From Veillonella sp. (GTDB taxonomy: Bacteria > Bacillota > Negativicutes > Veillonellales > Veillonellaceae), in NCBI RefSeq assembly GCF_018364065.1, contig NZ_JAGZMO010000005.1, forward strand, positions 62,001 through 126,000: a stretch of DNA of 64,000 bases, read 5' to 3'. Under the pieces are notes generated by a model that saw only the letters and a program-made list of their open reading frames with translations, did not search any database and had not been told where the DNA came from. The translations under genes and the position numbers were made by a program. Each line of letters starts with the position of its first letter. The first letter of the stretch is position 1. This document shows positions 6,882 to 16,331 of this stretch, piece after piece.

Positions 6882-8423
6882 TTAGTTTTCGTATTCATCA
6901 TCCATATCTTCATCCTGATCACGGCCATCTTCCGGTTTCATAAGCGGGAAGAAAATAACATCGCGAATGGATGGACTGTCTGTTAAGAACATAACAAGAC
7001 GGTCTATACCAATACCGAGACCTGCTGTAGGAGGCAGGCCATATTCCAATGCATCAATATAATCTTCATCCATCTGATGTGCAGATTCATCACCTAACTC
7101 ACGTTCGCGCATTTGTTGTTCAAAACGCGTACGCTGATCAAACGGATCATTTAATTCAGAGAAACCGTTTGCCAACTCACGCCCGAAGATATAAGCTTCA
7201 AAGCGATCGGTAAGCCATGGTTTTTCACGGCTTTGTTTAGCCAGTGGTGATGTTTCCAACGGATGGCCTGTAATAATTGTAGGCTGAATCAAATTATGTT
7301 CCGCTACTTTTTCAAAGCATGCATTCATCACTTTGCCGATGCCGTCATGTTGCGAGTAAACGGCGCCTAATTTATCGGCAAATTGGCGAGCATCATCAAG
7401 TGTTTCCACTTCATTGAAGTCCTCACCGGAGAATTTCTTAATTGCCTCAATCATGGTCATACGTTCCCAAGGCGCACTGAAATCAATCTCAGTTCCCTGA
7501 TACATAACTTTAGTGGATCCTACTACTTTTTCAGCACAGTAGCAAACCAAATCTTCAATCTGCTTAATCATATCATTATAATTAGCATACGCCTGATATG
7601 TTTCAACCATGGTGAATTCAGGATAGTGTGTTTTATCAATGCCTTCATTACGGAAGTTGCGATTGATTTCAAACACGCGGTCAAAACCGCCCACTACGAG
7701 ACGTTTTAAATATAATTCCGGGGAAATACGCAAATACACGTCCATATTATGTGCGTTGTGATGTGTAATAAATGGGCGCGCCACAGCACCACCGTAAAGA
7801 TTCTGCATCATCGGCGTTTCCACTTCCATAAAGTTGCGTTCCAACAACCATTCACGAATGGCTGCAATAATGCGGGAGCGTTTCTTAAACACTTCTCTCA
7901 CATTAGGATTCATAATTAAATCCACATAGCGATGACGATATCTGAATTCCGGATTTTTCAAGCCATGCCACTTATCCGGTAACTGTTTCAACGATTTCGT
8001 CAACAATTCAATGTGCATAGTACGCACACTGATTTCACCCTTATCGGTCTTAAATACAACACCTTTAACACCGATAATATCGCCTATATCAAGAAGATCC
8101 AAAAGGTCTCCTTCTAAATCGGACACTTCATCTCTTCGAATATAAATTTGAATGTCCCCGGTCGTATCGCGCAATGTTAAAAAGACAGTTTTGCCATGAT
8201 CACGCTTTGCCATAATACGACCTGATACGGCGACCGAAGTATTTATTAAATTTTCAAAGTTTTGTATTACATCCTGTGCATAGTGACTCCACTCAAATTT
8301 ATCACCGTATGGATACACATTCAATTCATACAATTTCTGTAATTTTTCCATGCGAACAAAACTTAATTCGGAATCATCATCCTCTAGATACGCCAATGTA
8401 TCCAATCCATCAAAAAAGTCCAT
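6882..8423 (-). CDS. lysS: Lysyl-tRNA synthetase, class II
   Basis: A 513-residue cytoplasmic enzyme charging tRNA-Lys. An N-terminal OB-fold anticodon-binding domain (about 50-170) precedes the class II catalytic core, with motif 1 (around FMEVETPMMQ), motif 2 (FRNEGIDKTHYPEFTMVE) and motif 3 (GLGIGIDRLVMFLTD) all intact. The C-terminus carries an extra acidic tail (DGRDQDEDMDDEYEN). The ATG at 8423 has AAGGAGA 7 bases upstream. It begins only 15 bp after a LysR-type regulator and ends at a clear terminator, so the two genes form a bicistronic unit, an unusual pairing for an aminoacyl-tRNA synthetase. Confidence 0.97.
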   Translation of the reverse strand: MDFFDGLDTLAYLEDDDSELSFVRMEKLQKLYELNVYPYGDKFEWSHYAQDVIQNFENLINTSVAVSGRIMAKRDHGKTVFLTLRDTTGDIQIYIRRDEVSDLEGDLLDLLDIGDIIGVKGVVFKTDKGEISVRTMHIELLTKSLKQLPDKWHGLKNPEFRYRHRYVDLIMNPNVREVFKKRSRIIAAIREWLLERNFMEVETPMMQNLYGGAVARPFITHHNAHNMDVYLRISPELYLKRLVVGGFDRVFEINRNFRNEGIDKTHYPEFTMVETYQAYANYNDMIKQIEDLVCYCAEKVVGSTKVMYQGTEIDFSAPWERMTMIEAIKKFSGEDFNEVETLDDARQFADKLGAVYSQHDGIGKVMNACFEKVAEHNLIQPTIITGHPLETSPLAKQSREKPWLTDRFEAYIFGRELANGFSELNDPFDQRTRFEQQMRERELGDESAHQMDEDYIDALEYGLPPTAGLGIGIDRLVMFLTDSPSIRDVIFFPLMKPEDGRDQDEDMDDEYEN

Positions 8424-8438
8424 AATACTTTCTCCTTA

Positions 8439-9341
8439 CTAATTGCTCGCATCAGACTCACTAGTATCTATTCTCTCTCTAAGATACGCCAAGAACTCCT
8501 TCATCAGTTTAGTCTTATGGCTAGCCTTATGAGTAAATACACATTGTGATTTTGTTAATTCCTTGTTGCGCAACGGAACGTAGGCCACCATATTACGCAG
8601 CCATTCCGGTACGGTGCCTGAAATTATAGCCAATGAATTAGATTGCAATATAGTATCTACCAAGAACGTCAAGGAATTACAGCTGAAATTACAGGATATG
8701 TCAAATTCCCCTTCGCGACATAAACGCAATAACGGATTTTCCAACTCGCTCATAATAGCGATCTGCTGTCCTTGTAATGATTGCAATTTAATATAAGTGC
8801 GATTTTGTAACAAGCTATGATCTTTTGGTCCCAATACAAAAGGTTCACGAATATCCTCACCTTCAAAGGTATATAAGTGCTTATGCGGTGGTATTGTAGG
8901 TGTGATAATAAGATTCAATAAACCTCGTTCCAAATATTCCGTAATATTACGGAGATCATTAACAATTATCTTCCACTTTCCCTTAGGGTTTTCTTTTTTA
9001 AACCCCATAATATAGTCATTCACAATATAAGCTAATTCAGGTGTTGTGCCGATGGCGATGGTATCCGCCTCTTCCGATGCACTCTTTCTAACTTCTTTTC
9101 TCAAAAGCTCTTCTTGGTTTAACAAGTGTTTTATACGGCGATATAGTAAAACACCGGCAGTAGTCAATTCAATATGGCGGCTGCCTTGTCGAGTTTTAAT
9201 AAGTTGCACTCCATAATAAGCTTCCAAGTTTTTAATCTGTAAACTTAATGCCGGTTGTGCAATATTCAACTGACGTGCAGCTTCGCTGATAGTATAGGAT
9301 TCAGCCACACATACATAATTTCTACAAACTTCGAAATCCAT
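8439..9341 (-). CDS. LysR-family transcriptional regulator
   Basis: A 300-residue LysR-type regulator: N-terminal winged helix (about 1-60, with ISEAARQLNIAQPALSLQIKNLE as the recognition region), a linker helix, then a two-lobed periplasmic-binding-protein-like effector domain. The ATG at 9341 has an AAAGGAA ribosome site. lysS follows in the same transcript. The upstream speF-potE unit is a possible target, since LysR proteins often control nearby amino-acid metabolism, but no effector can be read from the sequence. A palindrome, CACG-AAA-CGTG (9415-9425), 75 bp before its start could be an autoregulatory site. Confidence 0.92.
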   Translation of the reverse strand: MDFEVCRNYVCVAESYTISEAARQLNIAQPALSLQIKNLEAYYGVQLIKTRQGSRHIELTTAGVLLYRRIKHLLNQEELLRKEVRKSASEEADTIAIGTTPELAYIVNDYIMGFKKENPKGKWKIIVNDLRNITEYLERGLLNLIITPTIPPHKHLYTFEGEDIREPFVLGPKDHSLLQNRTYIKLQSLQGQQIAIMSELENPLLRLCREGEFDISCNFSCNSLTFLVDTILQSNSLAIISGTVPEWLRNMVAYVPLRNKELTKSQCVFTHKASHKTKLMKEFLAYLRERIDTSESDASN

Positions 9342-9732
9342 AGAAATATTCCTTTCATTACTCCAATTATGTTTGAACTAACACATAATCTCTCCTACCA
9401 CAGAAAAATTTTATCACGAAACGTGTAATTTTTCTATGATGTCCCCACTTTATTACTTTCCAAAAACGAATACACTATAACACAATAGAATAATACCATT
9501 AAAAATAGTCATAAATCAACTTTTAATGACGCTTTAAATCAAGGTAATACACTATTCCCCGATATGTTAAAGGCTGCATTTTGTTAAGTACAGCATAACA
9601 GTACTACTTTACAGGACTAACATTAGATTAACATTAAAAAATCTTTAAAGATGGTACTTCACACTCAAATTCACTCTCTGTGAAATATTTATTTTACCTA
9701 CGGACTCCCGTTTTTTATACCGGTTGATGAAC
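9342..9732. other. Gene-free stretch upstream of the LysR gene
   Basis: AT-rich and without coding potential. The only notable motif is the CACGAAACGTG palindrome at 9415-9425. A weak TATAGT -10 can be read on the minus strand near 9475, without a convincing -35. Confidence 0.4.
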
Positions 9733-9775
9733 GACAAAATCAGGACAGCACCTAAAATACTGTCCTAATTTTGTC
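9733..9775 (-). terminator. Terminator after potE
   Basis: GACAAAAT plus AGGACAG pairs with CTGTCCT plus ATTTTGTC across 9733-9775, with a short loop. The inner GC-rich stem is followed by TTTT on both strands, so it can act in either direction. It lies 30 bp past the antiporter stop. Confidence 0.8.
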
Positions 9776-9804
9776 AAACTATTATTTTAATAAGAGGTCA
9801 TATC

Positions 9805-11148
9805 TTAGGATATGCTTTCAACATGAGGCATGCGACTATTGTCGTTATTCTTCTGATTATATGCAATGTAACCGTAGAATACCCAGCCTAAGAAGGTTAC
9901 GAGACCGCCGTAAGCAAGTGAGAATTCGCCACAAGCATATAATGCGTAGAAGCTGTACAATACTGCAAGAATGTTAACGAATAAGATCGGCCCAATTTTC
10001 TTCTTGCTAACTTGTGCTTCTTGTAAAATCACAGGCAATGCAGCCATAGATAATACATAAGGTACAAGGTTAGTTACAACCGCAAGTTCAACGATAGCGT
10101 TAAACTGTTCCATCAAGCTAGGGCTGATAGTTGCAAAACCGATTGCAGTTTCGATAATCATCATGATAGTCATACCTGCGATTGGCGCATTAGCACTTGT
10201 AACTTTGGAGAAAATTTTAGGGAAGTAGCCATCGTCAGCCAAGCTCTTCAATACTTGAGCGGTAGTGAACTGCCAGCCAAGCAAGGAACCTAAACAAGCG
10301 ATACACATAAGACCCATAACGATCTGTCCGGTTGTTTCATTGAACATTTGAGCGAATACATAACCGAATGGAGCATTGGAGTTAGCTAATTCAGCGATTG
10401 GTACGATACCGCTCATTACGTTAGTAGATGCGATGTATACAATAGCAGCACCTAAAGTACCACCAAGTACTGCAATTGGTACGTTCTTTTCAGGGTTTTC
10501 TACTGCGTCCATGTTAGCACATGCGGATTCCAAACCAAGGAATGCCCACAATGTTAATGTAATGGAAGTAGATACTGCTTCGAAGAATGGCATATTATAA
10601 GGATTCCATGCTGCAGCATACATGCTTGGGCTGAACCAGAACCAACCAAGAATACTAATACCAAATACTGGGATTAAAACGCCCCAAATAGTGAAGGAAC
10701 CGATTTTACCGGTAATGCTGGCACCACCGAAGTTAAGTACACCGGTTACCCAAAGTACAGCGATAGTTGCAAGGCCTACGCCTAACGCACTAAGTTGTGT
10801 ACCGAGGAATTCTGTACCGTAACCAACTGCGGAAATCGCAATCGCTACGTTCGCAATAATCAAAGAGAATGCATAGGTATAGTTACATAAGAAGTTACCT
10901 GCTTTACCGAAAGCATATTCTGTATAACCACCCATACCGCCGCTCTTACGGCTAAACATACCACATTGGGCAAAACAATAAGCTAAACACATGGAGCCTA
11001 CTGCAGTTACCAGCCAGGATAATACGGAGATCGTACCAACCGAAGCCAGCTTTGCTGGTAACATGATGATGCCGGAGCCCATCATGTTAACAGCAGTGAT
11101 AATAGTGAGTTGAACTACACCCATTTTTTTGCTGCTAGTTTCACTCAT
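9805..11148 (-). CDS. potE: Putrescine-ornithine antiporter, APC family
   Basis: A 447-residue, twelve-segment amino acid/polyamine transporter of the APC superfamily. The first helix region reads GVVQLTIITAVNMMGSGIIMLPAKLA, the substrate-binding GSGI-type bend typical of PotE/CadB, and LWAFLGLESACANMDAVENP marks helix 6 of basic amino acid antiporters. PotE exchanges external ornithine for internal putrescine, completing an acid-resistance and energy-conserving cycle with ornithine decarboxylase. It follows the decarboxylase gene by 37 bp, the same speF-potE order as in enterobacteria. The GAAAGGA ribosome site lies very close to the ATG at 11148. Confidence 0.88.
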   Translation of the reverse strand: MSETSSKKMGVVQLTIITAVNMMGSGIIMLPAKLASVGTISVLSWLVTAVGSMCLAYCFAQCGMFSRKSGGMGGYTEYAFGKAGNFLCNYTYAFSLIIANVAIAISAVGYGTEFLGTQLSALGVGLATIAVLWVTGVLNFGGASITGKIGSFTIWGVLIPVFGISILGWFWFSPSMYAAAWNPYNMPFFEAVSTSITLTLWAFLGLESACANMDAVENPEKNVPIAVLGGTLGAAIVYIASTNVMSGIVPIAELANSNAPFGYVFAQMFNETTGQIVMGLMCIACLGSLLGWQFTTAQVLKSLADDGYFPKIFSKVTSANAPIAGMTIMMIIETAIGFATISPSLMEQFNAIVELAVVTNLVPYVLSMAALPVILQEAQVSKKKIGPILFVNILAVLYSFYALYACGEFSLAYGGLVTFLGWVFYGYIAYNQKNNDNSRMPHVESIS

Positions 11149-11185
11149 TTCCTTTCACGTCCTATCTATGTTTTTTATTTTATTA

Positions 11186-13384
11186 TTATTTTTTGATTAC
11201 AGATTCGTCTTTTAATACATAAGCAACGGCTTTAATCTGTCCATCAATTTCCTTGAAGTGAACACCTTGAATTTCGCCGGCGAAGCCAGGTAATTCATTA
11301 AGTGTAGCTTCCAATACACGGAAGTAAGAAATTACGTTTTCGTTCCAACGTTCGCCTGGATCGATAGTGATAATTCCTGGAGGGTAAGGAAGAGCACCTT
11401 CAAGTGCTACGCGACCTTCGATATTATCAAGGGTAACTTCTTCGTAGTTACCAGCGATGAATTCGTAAGTAGCAGCCTGTGCACTCATTGCTACAGGTGG
11501 CAAGTATTCTTCACGGAACAAGCGTTTCTGTAATGTATTTACATTATGAGACTTGTAGAAATCATGCATTTCTTGGCAAAGTCTGCGGATAGTGTATCCT
11601 CTGTAATGTTCTTCGTTGTTGTAGTAAATCTTAGGCAATACATCCTGCATTGGAAGATCTTCGTCTAAGCATTGTTCGAAACGTGCTAACAAGGAAACAA
11701 GGTTTTTCATCTTAGTTTCTGTTTCAGCAGGTGTAATCAAGAACAAGATAGAGTTCAAGTCACTCTTTTCAGGAGTTAAGCCATGTTCACGCAAGTAGTT
11801 GGATAATAGACCTGCAGGAATACCGAAGTCTTCGTATTTTCTAGTCTTTTTATCGATACCTGGTGTGTAAAGTAATAATTTACAAGGGTCAACTAAGTAC
11901 TGGTCTTTAGCATAGCCTTCGAATGCATGCCAATCAGCTTCTGGATCAAATTTGAAGAATTTGTTATCGGAAGCAATTACATCAGTGTCATAATCTTCCC
12001 AAGCTTTACCGTCGATAGTTTCAGGAATGAATGGTTTAATGTAATGACAAGCTTTTTTAATTGCCTTACGAGTTTCGATACCAAGTTTAACAGTTTCATC
12101 CCATAATTTGCGGCCTGCTTTACCTTCATGAATCTTAGCATTTACGTCAAGAGATGCGAAGATTGGGTAGAATGGAGATGTAGAGGCATGTAACATGAAT
12201 GCGTTGTTGAAGCAATCGTCGTTACAGTATCTAGCCTGGCCTTTAATATGGCTATCTTTTTTATGAATCTGAGATGCTTGAGATACGCCGGCCAATTGTT
12301 TATGAACGGATTGAGTTACGAAGATACCAGGATCTTCAGGTCCAAGTTCAAGAAGCATTGGGCTGCAGTCGCGTAACATAGGAATGAATTGTTCATAACC
12401 TACCCAAGCGGAGTCGAATAAGATGTAGTCGCAAAGATGACCGATGCGATCAACAACTTGGCGAGCATTGTAAATAGTTCCGTCATAAGTACCTAATTGG
12501 ATAAGAGCAACGCGGAATGGGCGTTTTTCTTTTGCTTTATGAGGAGCAACTTTTTCCAAACGTTCACGTAAGTAAGCTTCGTCGAAACAGTGATCATCTA
12601 CACCACCGATGAAACCAAATGGGTTACGGGATGTTTCTACGTATACAGGAGTTGCACCGGCTTGAACTAAAGCACCATGATGTAAGGATTTATGATTATT
12701 ACGGTCGAAAAGTACTACATCACCAGGTTTAATTAAAGCGTTACATACAACTTTGTTTGCAGAAGATGTACCATTTAATACGAAGTATGTGAAGTCAGCG
12801 TTGAAAACTTCAGCTGCATGTTTTTCAGCATCGTAAGGAGCGCCTTCGTGAATTAACAAGTCACCCATACGAACGTCAGAAGAACTCATATCGGAACGGA
12901 ATAAGGATTCGCCGAACCAATCATAGAAATAACGACCAGCCGGATGTTTACGGAAGAATTGACCGCCATGATGACCTGGTGTTGCCAATGTCATATTACC
13001 GGTTTCAACGTATCTAACCAATTCTTTGAAGAATGGTGGTAAAATTTTATTTTCGTAACCAATTACAGCATCTTCAATCTGACGGCTGAATAACAAGCGG
13101 TCAAATTGGTTAACGTCGATTACGTGAACGCCTTTAGTCAATAAATCTAAAGGAATTTCGCTATCGCTGGATGTACGAATAATAAAAGCCGGAATTTCTA
13201 ATAAAGTGTCAATAACAGGTTGTAATTTGTCTAATTCCTGATCAGTAACAACTACAGCTCCTGTTGCAGTAAAATCTGGTTCAAACTGTGCTAAAATAGT
13301 GTCTAAACATTCTTGTTTACGGTTACAAGAAATATCAAAATGTTTAGCCGCTTCACTACTACATGCAATTCTTAATGAATCCAT
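11186..13384 (-). CDS. speF: Inducible ornithine decarboxylase, PLP fold type I
   Basis: A 732-residue cytoplasmic decarboxylase (ornithine to putrescine and CO2), the same length as E. coli SpeF. N-terminal wing domain (1-110), PLP domain with SVHKQ containing K362, followed by GVSQASQIHKKDSHIKGQ, which matches the ornithine-specific group (SQTSQIHKKDSHIKG in SpeC/SpeF) rather than the lysine or arginine enzymes, and a C-terminal domain. Start is the ATG at 13384, with GGAGGTC 6 bases upstream. Paired with potE downstream. The leader has two hairpins and a possible ten-codon reading frame, so translational or transcriptional control by ornithine or polyamines is plausible, as with E. coli speFL, but unproven. 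Confidence 0.93.
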   Translation of the reverse strand: MDSLRIACSSEAAKHFDISCNRKQECLDTILAQFEPDFTATGAVVVTDQELDKLQPVIDTLLEIPAFIIRTSSDSEIPLDLLTKGVHVIDVNQFDRLLFSRQIEDAVIGYENKILPPFFKELVRYVETGNMTLATPGHHGGQFFRKHPAGRYFYDWFGESLFRSDMSSSDVRMGDLLIHEGAPYDAEKHAAEVFNADFTYFVLNGTSSANKVVCNALIKPGDVVLFDRNNHKSLHHGALVQAGATPVYVETSRNPFGFIGGVDDHCFDEAYLRERLEKVAPHKAKEKRPFRVALIQLGTYDGTIYNARQVVDRIGHLCDYILFDSAWVGYEQFIPMLRDCSPMLLELGPEDPGIFVTQSVHKQLAGVSQASQIHKKDSHIKGQARYCNDDCFNNAFMLHASTSPFYPIFASLDVNAKIHEGKAGRKLWDETVKLGIETRKAIKKACHYIKPFIPETIDGKAWEDYDTDVIASDNKFFKFDPEADWHAFEGYAKDQYLVDPCKLLLYTPGIDKKTRKYEDFGIPAGLLSNYLREHGLTPEKSDLNSILFLITPAETETKMKNLVSLLARFEQCLDEDLPMQDVLPKIYYNNEEHYRGYTIRRLCQEMHDFYKSHNVNTLQKRLFREEYLPPVAMSAQAATYEFIAGNYEEVTLDNIEGRVALEGALPYPPGIITIDPGERWNENVISYFRVLEATLNELPGFAGEIQGVHFKEIDGQIKAVAYVLKDESVIKK

Positions 13385-13412
13385 ATTTATGACCTCCAAT
13401 TGTGAATGTATA

Positions 13413-13500
13413 TCTCAAGGTACTCTATACTTACCTCGAGATATTTTAAAATTTATCTAAATGGCCGTTTCCCGGGTGTGGCCATCGATTTGATTACAGT
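13413..13500 (-). promoter_or_regulatory. speF leader with two hairpins and a 10-codon ORF
   Basis: TATACT (about 13497-13502, minus strand) is a likely -10 with a weak -35. Just downstream an ATG opens a ten-codon frame (MATPGKRPFR, stop at about 13454-13456) enclosed by an ATGGCC/GGCCAT hairpin (about 13461-13485). A second hairpin, 13 bp with one G-U or mismatch, spans about 13413-13447 and ends about 15 bp before the speF ribosome site. Confidence 0.5.
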
Positions 13501-13660
13501 ATAGCCAATATGCTTGAAAAGTAATAATACTAAAAAATATGAAGTAGGCCGTTAATTATAATAAGTTAGTATAAGTATGTAACAAATGCATGTATATCAT
13601 GTGTTTTTAAGATTATTGACCTCTAAATTTGTTTTTTAACTTCTCATTTATTTATATATG

Positions 13661-13742
13661 TTAAGGCTCACTTATTTCACAAATCGTTTTTCAAGTAAAT
13701 ATGAGCCCATTTCATAAGTGATTATTCATTAAAAAGCCTTAA
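13661..13742. other. Nested, mutually exclusive inverted repeats
   Basis: TTAAGGCT (13661-13668) can pair with AGCCTTAA (13735-13742), extended inside by TCACTTAT/ATAAGTGA. Alternatively GGCTCA (13665-13670) can pair with TGAGCC (13702-13707). The element lies between the terC terminator and the speF promoter, with no coding potential and no clear T-run on either strand. Confidence 0.5.
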
Positions 13743-13861
13743 TTATGAATTTTTGATTAAATTTTAAGCTTCTTTCAATTTTCAGTCTCTATTGGTAACC
13801 GTTTGTGCTTATAAGTTTCCTAATTTATATAAGTTTAATTATATATATACGCTTAATGCTC

Positions 13862-13912
13862 AAAAAAGACTGCCATGAGGATGCATTCGCTTCTAACTCA
13901 CAACAGTCTTTT
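13862..13912 (-). terminator. Terminator after terC
   Basis: On the minus strand AAAAGACTG (13904-13912) pairs with CAGTCTTTT (13864-13872), helped by TGAG/CTCA inside, and ends in a T-run. It lies about 30 bp past the terC stop. Confidence 0.8.
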
Positions 13913-13941
13913 CTATGTTAATTATTTTATTGTTTTAGCTT

Positions 13942-14607
13942 TTATTTCTTAGCGAAACCTTTTTTCACTAAAGCCAAGCCTACAACTAACACTACACACA
14001 CAATCTTAAAGATTAATGTAGTTGTGTCGTTGAACATATCGCGTACGTAGTGATCCACGTGAATCATCTCGCCGCCGATCCAGCCTAAAATACCGCCACC
14101 GAAGTAAAGGATGATTGGATACTTATCAATGAGGCTCACAAATAAACGGCTACCCCAGATAATAAGTGGTACAGTAATTAAAATACCTACCAATACCAAG
14201 AGCATATTACCTTGTGCAGCACCTACAACGCCGATAACATTGTCAATACTCATAATGCCGTCAGCAAGAATAATCGTCATAATAGCGCCGCTCAGATTGC
14301 TCTTCGCTTCAATATTATGTTCTCCGCCGGAATCAGCCATAAGTTTGTAACCAATCCAGAGCAAGAGTACGCCACCCACTAAATGTAGGCCCGGAATATT
14401 ATTAATTGCCTCTACAAATAAGAATGCCAAAATCAGGCGTAAGCCAATGGCCCCTGCAGTCCCCCAAAAAATTGCTTGTTTGCGATGAGCGGGTTCTAAA
14501 TTTTTTGCCGCCATACCGATAACAATCGCGTTATCGCCTGCAAGCAAAATATCAATTACCATAATTTTCAGTAATGCCACTAATCCTGCGACCGTAAACA
14601 ATTCCAA
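13942..14607 (-). CDS. TerC/YjbE-family integral membrane protein
   Basis: A 221-residue, seven-segment protein of the TerC family (YjbE group). DILLAGDNAIVIGMAA and ILADGIMSIDNVIGVVGAAQG are the conserved acidic motifs in the membrane. B. subtilis relatives take part in manganese efflux or metalation of exported proteins; this is family knowledge, not shown here. The start is a TTG at 14607, supported by GGAGGT nine bases upstream. It is a single-gene unit with its own promoter and terminator. I looked for a yybP-ykoY manganese riboswitch in the leader and did not see one. Confidence 0.87.
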   Translation of the reverse strand: MELFTVAGLVALLKIMVIDILLAGDNAIVIGMAAKNLEPAHRKQAIFWGTAGAIGLRLILAFLFVEAINNIPGLHLVGGVLLLWIGYKLMADSGGEHNIEAKSNLSGAIMTIILADGIMSIDNVIGVVGAAQGNMLLVLVGILITVPLIIWGSRLFVSLIDKYPIILYFGGGILGWIGGEMIHVDHYVRDMFNDTTTLIFKIVCVVLVVGLALVKKGFAKK

Positions 14608-14687
14608 TTAAGCGTTACCTCCATACTAAACTATAACATTATTCATCGAATATTCAATTCTTCTCTAATAATTGAACTTGCTACATT

Positions 14688-14716
14688 ATTATATCTAAAT
14701 TTCTCTAACTAATCAA
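14688..14716 (-). promoter_or_regulatory. Promoter for terC
   Basis: TTGATT (14711-14716) and TATAAT (14688-14693) are separated by 17 bases on the minus strand, about 80 bp before the TTG start codon. Confidence 0.75.
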
Positions 14717-14827
14717 TGAATTCTTTGAAAATTCTTCCTATAGGTCTCTTTATTAAACAATTTGTGTATCTATATATGTCGATTTCACGACTCTTTCTGT
14801 GAGTAACTTCTTCCTTCGGTGCCACAA

Positions 14828-14856
14828 TTGAAGTCTGACAACTTATCCTTTATAAT
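14828..14856 (+). promoter_or_regulatory. Promoter for the MATE gene
   Basis: TTGAAG (14828-14833) and TATAAT (14851-14856) are 17 bases apart on the plus strand. The start codon is 40 bp downstream. Confidence 0.78.
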
Positions 14857-14895
14857 TAAATATATACATTTTAAAATCTCCGGAAAGGACGTTGT

Positions 14896-16263
14896 ATGAC
14901 GCAAGCTCAAACTCTCACTCCTACATTAGGGAGTAAAATACAGCGATTTATTCGCCTCACCATTCCCATTATTATTACACAATTTTCTCTCATGGCCGGC
15001 TCCTTTATTTCAATCCTGCTGACCGGTCAATATAGCACCGTCGATCTGGCGGGCATTTCTATCGGCTACAACATTTGGGTAGCCGCTTTTTTCGGCACTA
15101 TGGGCATTTTATTAGGCATATCCCCTATTCTTGCTCAACTGCTGGGCGCTAAGAAAACAGAAGACATTCCGGTCATTATCGGAAACGGTCTTTATCTGGC
15201 AACAGCCTTAGGCATAATCCTCATCAGCATCGGCGCTATAAGTCTGAAGCCATTACTACAAGTGTTACATCTGGAGCCCGCAGCTTATGACGTAGCTATG
15301 CAATATATGGCCGCCATTGGCGTAGGGATTATTCCCCTCCTTTGGAGCTGTATCTTGCGAAATACCGTCGACTCCCACGGGTATACGCATTACTCCATGA
15401 TGGTCATCCTCACCAGTTTCGGCCTTAACGTCTTCCTCGACTACGGCCTCATTCTTGGCCACTTCGGCATGCCTGCCTTGGGTGGTCTCGGTGCCGGCAT
15501 CGCCACCGCTATCTGCTCCTGGTACAATGTGCTGGCCTATAGCGTCATCCTCAATTACAGTAAAGTATTCAAGCACTATCGCATCCTTCGCAGCTTAGGC
15601 AAACCGATGCGCATTTACATCATTGAACAAGTAAAGTTAGGTGTGCCTATCGGCTTCGCCATTTTCTGTGAAATGAGTATTTTCAGTCTCGCCGCATTGC
15701 TCATGGCATACTACGGGACTAATATTATCGCCGCGCATCAGGCCGCCATTAGCTTCACCAATCTGTTCTACGGATTCCCACTCAGTATCAGCATCGCCTC
15801 CACCATCGCCGTAGCGTATGAGGTAGGGGGCAAACGCTTTAAAGATGCGCGCACCTACGCGTATATTGCGCGCATAATGGCAATTATTATTGCCATCCTC
15901 ATTTGTTCCTATAGCTTTACGCACCTTCACGAAATTGCCGGTTTCTATACGAATGATCCGAACATGATTCAGTTAATCGGCAGCTTCTTATCCTATGCAG
16001 TGTTCTTTTCCGTTATCGATGCGTTCGGTACTCCTTTACAAGGCGTGCTGCGAGGCTATAAAGATGTTAAAATTGTTTCCGCCATCGCCATTTCCTGCTA
16101 TTGGGGCGTCAGCGTACCTGTAGCCTACCTGTTCACATTTGCGTTTAACTATGGTCCTTACGGCATTTGGGTTGGACTCCTCAGTAGCGTGGCCGCAGCC
16201 GGCATCTTATACACCTGGCGTACATGGTATATTCAATACCGCCGCTATAAATCAGTAGCCTAA
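14896..16263 (+). CDS. MATE-family multidrug/toxin efflux transporter
   Basis: A 455-residue, twelve-segment transporter of the MATE (NorM/MatE) family, which exports cationic compounds using Na+ or H+. The two homologous halves are visible: the first begins FIRLTIPIIITQFSLMAGSF, and GFPLSISIASTIAVAYEVGG opens the matching region of the second, followed by DAFGTPLQGVLRGYKD, a well-conserved MATE motif. The ATG at 14896 has AAAGGA 6 bases upstream. It is one of three plus-strand genes in the window, with its own promoter and terminator. Parts look richer in G+C than its AT-rich neighbours, which may hint at a different history, but no mobile element flanks it. Confidence 0.92.
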   Translation: MTQAQTLTPTLGSKIQRFIRLTIPIIITQFSLMAGSFISILLTGQYSTVDLAGISIGYNIWVAAFFGTMGILLGISPILAQLLGAKKTEDIPVIIGNGLYLATALGIILISIGAISLKPLLQVLHLEPAAYDVAMQYMAAIGVGIIPLLWSCILRNTVDSHGYTHYSMMVILTSFGLNVFLDYGLILGHFGMPALGGLGAGIATAICSWYNVLAYSVILNYSKVFKHYRILRSLGKPMRIYIIEQVKLGVPIGFAIFCEMSIFSLAALLMAYYGTNIIAAHQAAISFTNLFYGFPLSISIASTIAVAYEVGGKRFKDARTYAYIARIMAIIIAILICSYSFTHLHEIAGFYTNDPNMIQLIGSFLSYAVFFSVIDAFGTPLQGVLRGYKDVKIVSAIAISCYWGVSVPVAYLFTFAFNYGPYGIWVGLLSSVAAAGILYTWRTWYIQYRRYKSVA

Positions 16264-16331
16264 TATAAATGTACAGATAGCCTCAACGCAATATGTCCAG
16301 TTCATCATAATATTTCTATTTTTATAAACAC

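Noticed and set aside
14608..14760. yybP-ykoY manganese riboswitch before terC
   Set aside because: The conserved loop sequences of that riboswitch are not present; a plain promoter and short leader explain the region.
14896..16263. MATE gene as part of a genomic island
   Set aside because: Opposite strand and somewhat different composition, but no insertion sequence, integrase, direct repeats or other foreign genes flank it.
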